Part shown: positions 1 to 5,969 of the stretch, piece after piece | Layout: each line of letters starts with the position of its first letter | Position numbering within the stretch: position 1 is the stretch's first letter | From: Frankiaceae bacterium | GTDB taxonomy: Bacteria; Actinomycetota; Actinomycetes; JAFAQI01 | DNA: 12,921 bases | Assembly: GCA_030840615.1 (NCBI GenBank) | Contig: JAVEEE010000115.1 | Location: 1 to 12,921, forward strand | Direction: 5' to 3' | Position numbers and translations under genes: made by a program | Notes under the pieces: model-generated | Told to the model about the DNA's origin: nothing | The model's input: only the letters and a program-made list of their open reading frames with translations | Databases searched by the model: none

Positions 1-399
1 GGCACGTCGTTCGGCGGCGGTCTCGACGACCTGCTGCGGCGTACTGCCTCGATGCCGCCCGACGATCTCGTCGACGAACGTCTCGGCGCGGTTCTCGCGG
101 AGGCGCAGACGGTCGTGCTGCTCGGTCTGCGCAGCACGACCCGCGCGCTGTCCGGGAGTGTGGGTGCTGAGGCGGCGGTGCGCAAGCTGCTCGGTGCCGA
201 GAACGAGCAGCGCGTGCTCGAGCTCGGGATGGATCTGCTCGGCACCGACGGCACGCATCTGTCGGGGGATGCGTCCGCGACCTGGGTGGGCGGCTTCCTC
301 GGCGGAAGGTGCCTGACGATCGCGGGCGGCACCAGCGAGGTGCAGCGCAACGTCATCGCCGAGCAACTGCTCGGCCTGCCGCGTGACGTGGGCTACTGA
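1..399 (+). CDS. Acyl-CoA dehydrogenase, C-terminal part (5' end outside window)
   Basis: The frame is open from base 1 and ends at TGA 397-399, leaving 132 residues of the C-terminal helical domain of an FAD-dependent acyl-CoA dehydrogenase. The closing motif GGTSEVQRNVIAEQLLGLPR near the end is typical of this family; in it the Arg-Asn stretch and the GLPR tail are characteristic. These enzymes introduce an alpha-beta double bond into acyl-CoA thioesters in the cytoplasm. In medium-chain enzymes the catalytic Glu precedes the GT of this loop (YEGT); here the loop reads AGGT, so that Glu is absent. This is common in actinobacterial FadE proteins, where the base may lie elsewhere or in a partner subunit. 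The stop overlaps the next start by one base (TGATG), so the two dehydrogenases are probably translated together and may form a heteromer. An ATG at base 52 lies inside the domain and is not the start. Confidence 0.9.
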   Translation, partial: GTSFGGGLDDLLRRTASMPPDDLVDERLGAVLAEAQTVVLLGLRSTTRALSGSVGAEAAVRKLLGAENEQRVLELGMDLLGTDGTHLSGDASATWVGGFLGGRCLTIAGGTSEVQRNVIAEQLLGLPRDVGY

Positions 400-1550
400 T
401 GGACTTCGCGGCCGCTGCCGATGTCGCACGAACGACGGAGCACGTGCTGGCCGGTTTCGACGACGACTACTGGCGAACTCATTGTCAAGACCGCAAGCAC
501 CCCGCGGAGCTGTGGCAGGCGCTCGCACGCGCCGACCTCCTCGGGCTCGGCTTGCCGACGGACTACGGCGGTGTGGGCGGTGGTGTCACACATGCCGCGG
601 CACTCGTTGAGGCGACCGCCCGGTTCGGTCGGCCCCTGTTCTCGCTGCTGACGACATACATCTGCGGCGAGCTGCTGCTGCGGCACGGAGACGACAAGCA
701 ACGGGCGCGCTACTTGCCGGGGATCGCTGCCGGTGAGTGTCGGTTCGCGTTCGCCATCACGGAGCCGGATGCCGGGACCAACAGCTTCGCCATCCGCACG
801 ACAGCGCGAGACGACGGCGTCGAGGGCCTGTCGCTCGCGGGGCACAAGTGCTACATCTCCGGAGTCGACCAGGCCGACGTCGTCGTGGTCGTCGCGCGCA
901 CGACGCCGCGCTCCGATGTGGACGACCGGCGGCAAGGCATGGCGCTGCTGCTCGTCGATCCCCAGGCACCGGGCGTGAGCATGACGCCGATGTCGATCGA
1001 GATGCCGGCACCCGAGCGACAGTTCGATGTCTGGTTCGACGACGTACGGCTCGACCACGGTTGCGTCGTGGGTGAGCCCGGTCGCGGGTTCGACTACCTG
1101 TTCACCGTGCTCAACCCCGAGCGGCTGCTCACCGCCGCGACGCAGGTCGGGATCGGGCGGCGTGCCCTGGACCTCGGCGTACGGCGGGCACGGGAGCGTG
1201 CGCCGTTCGGTGTCCCGGTCGGCTCCTACCAGGCGATCCAGCATCCGCTGGCGCACGCACATGCTCAGCTCGAAGCGGCCTGGCTGATGACGATGCACGG
1301 CTGCGCTGAGTACGACGCAGGCCGATCGGCGGGCACCGAAGCCAACGTGGCCAAGCTGCTCGCAGCCGAGGCGTCCCAGCATGCGTTCGATGCCGCGGTC
1401 CAGACGCACGGCGGCGCCGCCTTCGATGACGACGCCGGGCTGACGGCGCTGTGGCCGCTGGTCCGGATGGGGCGGATCGGTCCGGTCAGCAACGAGATGG
1501 TGCTCAACCACCTCGCCGAGCACGCGCTCGGCCTGCCGAAGAGCTACTGA
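399..1550 (+). CDS. Acyl-CoA dehydrogenase, full length (383 aa)
   Basis: A 383-residue FAD-dependent acyl-CoA dehydrogenase of normal length. The N-terminal helical domain holds an ARADLLGLGLPTDYGG segment. The middle beta domain has TEPDAGTN (about residues 121-128), the family signature that contacts FAD and substrate. The C-terminal helical domain has RAPFG, QAIQH and QTHGG (335-339), and the protein ends GLPKSY. Where the YEGT loop with its catalytic Glu would be expected, the sequence reads RIGPVSNEM, so the usual base is not evident. The start ATG overlaps the previous stop by one base, which supports it. The adjacent pair recalls the alpha2-beta2 FadE heteromers of actinobacterial steroid side-chain degradation (for example FadE28-FadE29), in which only one subunit type is catalytic; pairing here is inferred. 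The stop overlaps the stop of the convergent SDR gene by 7 bases, with no room for a terminator. Confidence 0.93.
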   Translation: MDFAAAADVARTTEHVLAGFDDDYWRTHCQDRKHPAELWQALARADLLGLGLPTDYGGVGGGVTHAAALVEATARFGRPLFSLLTTYICGELLLRHGDDKQRARYLPGIAAGECRFAFAITEPDAGTNSFAIRTTARDDGVEGLSLAGHKCYISGVDQADVVVVVARTTPRSDVDDRRQGMALLLVDPQAPGVSMTPMSIEMPAPERQFDVWFDDVRLDHGCVVGEPGRGFDYLFTVLNPERLLTAATQVGIGRRALDLGVRRARERAPFGVPVGSYQAIQHPLAHAHAQLEAAWLMTMHGCAEYDAGRSAGTEANVAKLLAAEASQHAFDAAVQTHGGAAFDDDAGLTALWPLVRMGRIGPVSNEMVLNHLAEHALGLPKSY

Positions 1551-2395
1551 CTGTGGGGGTCGAGCGTGCCGCGCTCCAGCCGGTCGAGCAGCCCGTCGAC
1601 GCCTGAGCCGTGCAGCGTCATGCCCCCGTCGACGACGATGTTCTGACCGGTGACGAAGCGCGCGAGTGGGGAGCAGAGGAACAGGATCACGTCGGCGATC
1701 TCTGCCGGTTCGCCGATCCGGCCGAGTGGCGTCTTGGCTGTCCACCATTCACGCGCGCCGGCGACACCGGACAGCAGCGGATCGGTGAGCCCGGTGTGGA
1801 TCGCACCGGGGGAAACGGCGTTGACTCGTACGACGGGTGCGTACTCCAGCGCGGCGTTGGCGGTCAGCGCCACGACCGCTGCCTTGGCGGCGGCGTAGGG
1901 GCCCTCGCCGATCGCGGGCCGCACCCCGCTGATCGACGCCGTGTTGACGATGCACCCGCCACCGGCCTCGACCATCCGAGGGCCGAGCAGCTTGATGCCG
2001 TGGAACACCGACGTCAGGTTGAGCGCGACCAGCCGCTCCCACTCGCTGATCGGATAGTCCCCGAGGCGAGCCATGCCGCTGCCGCCGGCGTTGTTGACGA
2101 GGATGGTCGGCGTGCCCAGGTCGGCCGTGACCGCGTCGATGACCGCGGCGAGGGCCACGAAGTCCGTGACGTCGACGGCGTAGTCGCGAGCCCCGAGGTC
2201 GCGCTCACCCAGGTCGCGGGCGACCCGGCGGGCGCTCGTGTGGTCGACGTCGAGCACCGCTACTGCCGCACCGTGTTCGGCCAACCGCTGGCAGGTCGCT
2301 GCGCCGATCCCCGAGCCGCCGCCGGTCACCACGGCGACCTGCCCGGCAAGGCTGATCTCCTTGCGCGCGGAGCGCGACGCTCCCGGAGTCGTCAT
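1544..2395 (-). CDS. Short-chain dehydrogenase/reductase (SDR), probably NAD-dependent
   Basis: A 283-residue classical SDR. The Rossmann motif TGGGSGIG is at 24-31, an acidic residue (Asp49) at the end of the second strand favours NAD over NADP, NNAG is at 101-104, and the catalytic Ser154, Tyr167 and Lys171 are in the standard spacing. The tail contains the usual FVTGQNIVVDGG. Such enzymes oxidise a secondary alcohol or reduce a ketone; a hydroxyacyl-CoA or cyclic alcohol would suit the setting, but the substrate is not readable. The frame is open to 2623, but I start at ATG 2395 because GGGAG lies just upstream and the extra 76 residues would run across the divergent promoter into the binding-protein gene and match nothing in SDRs. 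The gene is convergent with the dehydrogenase pair and divergent from the transporter operon. Confidence 0.92.
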   Translation of the reverse strand: MTTPGASRSARKEISLAGQVAVVTGGGSGIGAATCQRLAEHGAAVAVLDVDHTSARRVARDLGERDLGARDYAVDVTDFVALAAVIDAVTADLGTPTILVNNAGGSGMARLGDYPISEWERLVALNLTSVFHGIKLLGPRMVEAGGGCIVNTASISGVRPAIGEGPYAAAKAAVVALTANAALEYAPVVRVNAVSPGAIHTGLTDPLLSGVAGAREWWTAKTPLGRIGEPAEIADVILFLCSPLARFVTGQNIVVDGGMTLHGSGVDGLLDRLERGTLDPHSQ

Positions 2396-2399
2396 GTTG

Positions 2400-2404
2400 C
2401 TCCC
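2400..2404 (-). promoter_or_regulatory. Ribosome binding site of the minus-strand SDR
   Basis: On the minus strand this reads GGGAG, four bases before ATG 2393-2395. It decides the SDR start in favour of the short form over the 76-residue upstream extension. Confidence 0.6.
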
Positions 2405-2418
2405 GCGTCCTACCTGCG

Positions 2419-2449
2419 TTGACACCCGTTTGGCGCCGAGGCCTATCCT
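2419..2449 (+). promoter_or_regulatory. Candidate sigma-70-type promoter of the transporter operon
   Basis: TTGACA at 2419-2424 matches the -35 consensus exactly. TATCCT at 2444-2449 is a plausible actinobacterial -10 box. The spacer is 19 bases, longer than the usual 17-18, which could mean a weak or activator-dependent promoter. Transcription would start near 2456, about 40 bases before the ATG of the binding-protein gene. It lies in the only real gap of the window, between two divergent genes. No convincing promoter for the SDR was found on the other strand. Confidence 0.45.
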
Positions 2450-2485
2450 CTCAAAGATATAGATTCCGCCCAACGCGGACATTTC

Positions 2486-2491
2486 GAGGAG
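2486..2491 (+). promoter_or_regulatory. Ribosome binding site of the substrate-binding protein gene
   Basis: GAGGAG lies four bases before ATG 2496-2498. It is a strong Shine-Dalgarno match and fixes the start of the first gene of the operon. Confidence 0.65.
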
Positions 2492-2495
2492 ACGA

Positions 2496-3932
2496 ATGCA
2501 CACCGGCGACCCAGTTCGCCGGTCGCGTCGTCGGCTGGCATTGGTCGGCGTGGCGACCGGAATGGCCCTGCTCTCCGCAGCCTGCGGGACGCGGATGAGC
2601 CATGACGCGATCGTTGCTGCCAACCCCGGCGGAGTCGCGGGCGCGGCGGCTGGTCAGCCGGGTGCTCCAGGGACCACGACCTCCGGCGGCGTGACGCCCA
2701 GAGTCGGCAGCGTCGTCCCCGGCGGTGGCCCGAGCGCGGGTCCCGGTGCGGTCGGCAGCGTCCCCGGCGCGGCGAGCAGCAGATCCGGTACGACGTCCGG
2801 CAGCACGGGCGGCAGCTCGTCGAGTGGAGCGTCCGCGGAGCCGACCGGCGAGCCGCTGGTGATCGGCAGTGTCGGTGACTACTCGGGCATCGCCGGCGCG
2901 TCCGAGAAGGACGGCCCCAAGGCGTTGCAGGTGTGGGCGGCCTATGTCAACGACCACGGCGGCGTCAACGGACATCCGGTGAAGGTCTACGTCGTCGACG
3001 ACGGCATGGACCCGCAGCGCTACCAGGCCGCGGTCAAGGACCTCGTCGAGAACAAGCACGTCATCGCGTTCGTCGACAACTTTGCGCCGTTCACCATTCA
3101 GGCCGGCGTGAAGTATCTCGAGGACAAGCGCGTGCCGGTCATCGGTGGTGACTGTGCCGAATACGTGTGGAACCAGAGCCCGATGCTGTTCCCGCAATGT
3201 CCGGCCTACGTGAGCTCCATCTGGGGCATCACCCGCGTCGGTGCGGTCTACGGCAAAGGCAAGAACTTCGGAGCCATCATCTGCTCCGAAGCGGCGGCGT
3301 GCACCAACACGAAACAGGAGTGGTTCCACAACGGTCTCGCCAAGAAGGCCGGGGTCAACCCCGTCTTCGAGGCCGACGTGTCGATCGGCCAGCCCGACTT
3401 CACCGCGGAGTGCCTCGACGCACGCCGGGCCAATGTGCAGATCATGTCCGTTGTCGCTGACGTGGGCACGGTCGGGCGGGTTGTCTCCTCGTGTGACCGC
3501 CAGAACTTCCATCCGCAGTACATCCAGGGGTCCGGCACCATGGATGCGCACCTGGCAACCCTCGACGGCATGTCCGACGCGCTGGTGCAGCTCAACGACT
3601 TCCCCTGGACCGTGTCCGGCGCGGGGGTGCAGGAGTTCCGCGACGCCTACCGGACCTACGCGCCGGACGATCCTCTGACGCCCAATGCGAGCCAGGGTTG
3701 GGCCTCGGCGATCGTGTTCCAGCACGCCGCCGAACACGTGGGCGCACATCCGACGAGCGCACAGATCCTCGCCGGTCTCTGGTCGATGCACAACGAGACC
3801 TTCGGTGGTCTCACGCCGCCGCTGACGTTCGTCCGCGACAAGGCCGCGCCGGACGCGAAGTGCTCGTTCGCGATGCAGGTCCAGGACGGCAAGATCGAGG
3901 CGCCGTTCGGTCTCAAGACGGTCTGTCGATGA
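2496..3932 (+). CDS. Liv/HAAT-type ABC transporter substrate-binding lipoprotein
   Basis: A 478-residue periplasmic-binding-fold protein of the Leu/Ile/Val type (Peripla_BP_6-like). An Arg-rich N-terminus and hydrophobic segment lead to the lipobox LLSAAC; Cys30 would be lipidated, anchoring the protein to the outer face of the membrane. Residues about 36-115 are a Gly/Ser/Ala/Pro/Thr-rich linker. The ligand-binding domain runs from about 118 (GEPLVIGSVGDYSG) to the end and includes AAYVNDHGGVNGHPVKV, typical of the family. Eight cysteines besides Cys30 could form disulfides outside the cell. The protein should capture the substrate for the LivHM/LivG/LivF importer encoded downstream; family membership does not prove an amino-acid ligand, since actinobacterial relatives also serve carboxylic acids, amides and steroid-like compounds. 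The stop overlaps the next start as ATGA. Confidence 0.92.
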   Translation: MHTGDPVRRSRRRLALVGVATGMALLSAACGTRMSHDAIVAANPGGVAGAAAGQPGAPGTTTSGGVTPRVGSVVPGGGPSAGPGAVGSVPGAASSRSGTTSGSTGGSSSSGASAEPTGEPLVIGSVGDYSGIAGASEKDGPKALQVWAAYVNDHGGVNGHPVKVYVVDDGMDPQRYQAAVKDLVENKHVIAFVDNFAPFTIQAGVKYLEDKRVPVIGGDCAEYVWNQSPMLFPQCPAYVSSIWGITRVGAVYGKGKNFGAIICSEAAACTNTKQEWFHNGLAKKAGVNPVFEADVSIGQPDFTAECLDARRANVQIMSVVADVGTVGRVVSSCDRQNFHPQYIQGSGTMDAHLATLDGMSDALVQLNDFPWTVSGAGVQEFRDAYRTYAPDDPLTPNASQGWASAIVFQHAAEHVGAHPTSAQILAGLWSMHNETFGGLTPPLTFVRDKAAPDAKCSFAMQVQDGKIEAPFGLKTVCR

Positions 3933-5200
3933 AGACCTCGCGGCTGACGCGGCCCGGCATCGGTCGGGGTCGCGCGTTCGCGCTGCTCGCCGCAGTCGCG
4001 GGCTTGACGGCGGTGCCGCTCACGGCCGGCGCGACGCCGCTGCGTGAGCCAGCGGACACCGGTGGGTCGACGACGTGGGCGGCGGTCGCCGCCGCGGACG
4101 GCGCGCGGGTCGGCGTGATGGTCAAGGACTTCCTGGTCGTGTCCAACATCGTGGATGCCGGTGGGCCGGCTGCGCAGTCGGTGCTCAACGGGTTCGGCGA
4201 CTGCAAGGCCTACGCCGCCTATCCCTATCCGGGAGAGATCGCCTTGACCGCGCACGGACTTTCCCAGGGAGCCGTGCCGAACTATCCGCTGATCGCGCAG
4301 AGCAACCCGACCCAGCCGAAGAGCGACGTGGCCGCCGGGCCGATGCATCTACGCGCCGAGAGCGCCGACGACCGTTCGGCAGCCTTCGCACAGTCGACCG
4401 CCGGCGGTGGAGGCTTCGCAGCGGGTACGACGCGGTCGAATGCGACCACCGCGCACGACCCGGAGACGGGCGCGGTGACGGCTGAGGCGGAGTCGACACT
4501 CGAAGCCGTCTCTATCGAGGGCGTGCTGTCGATCGGTCGTGTCCACTCGCATGCCCGGCTGGTGTCCAAGCCCGGTGCACCGGTGCAACGCATCACCGAC
4601 ACCGAGCTCGCGGACGTGATGGTCGGCGGCCAGGAGGTCGGGGTCACGGACAAAGGACTCGTGCTTGCCGGCACCGACGTCCCACTGCCACCGGACAGCA
4701 CCGCCAACGCGTTGCTCGCTGCTGCGGGCATCACCGTGCGCTATCTCGCGGCGACCAAGACCCCGACCTCGCTGGTCGCGGCCGGTCTGTCCGTCTCAGC
4801 GGTCGAGGACGTGCCCGGCGTCGGACAGACGACCGTCAGCTATGTGTTCGGTCAGGCGGCCGTGACAGCTCAGGCCAAGGGCGCCGGCCCGGCCGCGACA
4901 GCGCTGCCGCCGGTGGGGCCAACTGGTAGCAGTACGCCGACGGCGAGCTCCGGTGCAACGGGCGCCCCGGCTCCGACCGGCTCGGCCGTCGTACCGGTCT
5001 CGGGATCAGGCTCCGCACCGGTGGCGAGTCCGGTTACTGCGGGAGCGCCCGGTGCGCCTGCCGCCACCGGTTACGACCTTGCGTCGGCCAAGGGGCCGTC
5101 GTCAGAGTCGCTTTACGTCGTCATCGCAGCCGGCGCGATCGTGTTGGTCGCGGCCGTCCAGCTCTTCCGGATCCTGGCGGTGAAGTTGGCATGGACCTGA
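3929..5200 (+). CDS. Secreted, C-terminally membrane-anchored protein of unknown function
   Basis: A 423-residue protein I do not recognise. It has an N-terminal Sec-type signal (basic start, hydrophobic core about 16-33, possible cleavage after TAGA at about 35). A probably beta-rich outer domain of some 280 residues follows, with a single Cys in GDCKAY. A Pro/Ala/Gly/Ser/Thr-rich spacer covers about 315-390. One hydrophobic helix (about 394-415) is followed by a short tail with basic residues. The architecture suggests a type I protein standing off the membrane on a flexible stalk; there is no LPXTG sorting motif. The frame is open from 3698, but I start at ATG 3929 because it makes an ATGA overlap with the binding-protein gene and begins a proper signal peptide. 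Its place between binding protein and permease suggests a role in substrate delivery or transporter assembly, which is inference. Confidence 0.82.
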   Translation: MKTSRLTRPGIGRGRAFALLAAVAGLTAVPLTAGATPLREPADTGGSTTWAAVAAADGARVGVMVKDFLVVSNIVDAGGPAAQSVLNGFGDCKAYAAYPYPGEIALTAHGLSQGAVPNYPLIAQSNPTQPKSDVAAGPMHLRAESADDRSAAFAQSTAGGGGFAAGTTRSNATTAHDPETGAVTAEAESTLEAVSIEGVLSIGRVHSHARLVSKPGAPVQRITDTELADVMVGGQEVGVTDKGLVLAGTDVPLPPDSTANALLAAAGITVRYLAATKTPTSLVAAGLSVSAVEDVPGVGQTTVSYVFGQAAVTAQAKGAGPAATALPPVGPTGSSTPTASSGATGAPAPTGSAVVPVSGSGSAPVASPVTAGAPGAPAATGYDLASAKGPSSESLYVVIAAGAIVLVAAVQLFRILAVKLAWT

Positions 5201-5514
5201 CCAGATGGGCGCGCGCCCAGTGGGACCGGATCGCGGCCTGGCTGCTGATCGCCGGCGGCGTCGTGACCCTGCTCGTCGGCTGGTGGGGCGTCAGCCACAC
5301 GGCGTATCTCGCAGAACAGATGCCGTATCTCATCTCCGCCGGCATGTTCGGCCTGTTCCTGCTAGGCCTCGGCGCGACGACATGGCTGTCGGCGGACTTG
5401 CGCGACGAGTGGCGCAAGCTCGACGAGCTGGCCGACCTGCTCCGCAGCCGTGACGAGACCCGCGGCGAGGCACTGCCCTACCCCGAAGACGTCGCGGTGG
5501 CCAGCCGTCGATGA
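5191..5514 (+). CDS. Small two-helix membrane protein, paralog of the next gene
   Basis: A 107-residue protein of unknown function with hydrophobic helices at about 15-34 and 46-66, a short loop between them and a charged C-terminal tail (RDEWRKLDELADLLRSRDE) that could be helical. Positive charge at both ends suggests both termini are cytoplasmic. It shares a signature with the following gene product: WW-x2-S-x-T-A-x4-Q-x-P-x-L, then after 10-11 residues GLG-x2-TWL. The start ATG lies inside the end of the anchored-protein gene (10-base overlap), and the stop forms ATGA with the next gene. The close coupling and conserved signature argue that it is a real gene and part of the transporter's envelope module. 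Confidence 0.82.
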   Translation: MDLTRWARAQWDRIAAWLLIAGGVVTLLVGWWGVSHTAYLAEQMPYLISAGMFGLFLLGLGATTWLSADLRDEWRKLDELADLLRSRDETRGEALPYPEDVAVASRR

Positions 5515-5969
5515 CCCGACCGCCCGCGCCCCTGCCGAACCAGCAGCCCTACCCCTGGCTGGTGCCGGACCTGTTCCGATGGTTCGGCCTGCTCGGCCTG
5601 TCACTGGCCGGCGTCGTGGTCGCGTGGTGGTGCGCCAGCGGCACCGCCAGCTTCGGCAGGCAACTGCCGTGGCTGGACGTCGGCGTCGTCGCCGTCGTCA
5701 TCGGCGGACTGGGCAACATGACGTGGCTGCTGCAAGGACGCCGGGCGCTCGCGGTTCGCCGGCGCGGGCTGCTGTCGGCGCTGACGGCCGCACCTGAAGC
5801 AATGACGGCAACCGCTGCTGCGACGGACACTGAGCGGTTGGCCGTGCCGGGCACGACCAGACATCATCGAGCGGGTTGCCCGGCCATCGCGGGCAAAGCC
5901 GTCGAGGCGATGCCAGCCACCGATCACGAGCGCGCGGGCCGCCGCCCATGCGGTCTGTGTGGTGGGTGA
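5511..5969 (+). CDS. Small two-helix membrane protein with Cys/His-rich tail
   Basis: A 152-residue protein of unknown function. Hydrophobic helices lie at about 23-43 and 56-76, with a loop carrying the same WW-x2-S-x-T-A-x4-Q-x-P-x-L and GLG-x2-TWL signature as the preceding protein. The basic stretch after helix 2 (QGRRALAVRRRG) places the tail in the cytoplasm by the positive-inside rule. The tail ends with HHRAGCPAIAGK, then about 20 residues later RRPCGLCGG (His118/119, Cys123, His139, Cys147, Cys150). This spacing resembles the small zinc-binding H-x-x-x-C...C-x-x-C elements of the Ada N-terminal type, so metal binding is plausible but unproven. The gene starts in an ATGA overlap with the preceding gene and probably ends in a GTGA overlap with the permease gene. 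Confidence 0.8.
   Translation: MTRPPAPLPNQQPYPWLVPDLFRWFGLLGLSLAGVVVAWWCASGTASFGRQLPWLDVGVVAVVIGGLGNMTWLLQGRRALAVRRRGLLSALTAAPEAMTATAAATDTERLAVPGTTRHHRAGCPAIAGKAVEAMPATDHERAGRRPCGLCGG

Noticed and set aside
393..1748. Long minus-strand open frame (451 codons) opposite the acyl-CoA dehydrogenase
   Set aside because: Its translation is Arg/His/Asp-rich without any family motif. It is the expected shadow of a high-GC gene whose + strand product is unmistakable.
1610..2422. Plus-strand open frame (270 codons) opposite the SDR
   Set aside because: Low-complexity composition and no motif, whereas the minus strand encodes a complete SDR with all catalytic residues.
2396..2623. N-terminal extension of the minus-strand SDR to 2623
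   Set aside because: It would cross the divergent promoter and the 5' end of the binding-protein gene, has no SDR homology, and a good ribosome site precedes ATG 2395.
2451..3791. Minus-strand open frame (446 codons) opposite the binding protein
   Set aside because: Antisense shadow. The + strand has a strong ribosome site, lipobox and binding domain.
3698..3928. N-terminal extension of the anchored protein inside the binding-protein gene
   Set aside because: It would bury the signal peptide behind 77 Arg-rich residues; ATG 3929 gives an ATGA overlap and a normal signal sequence.
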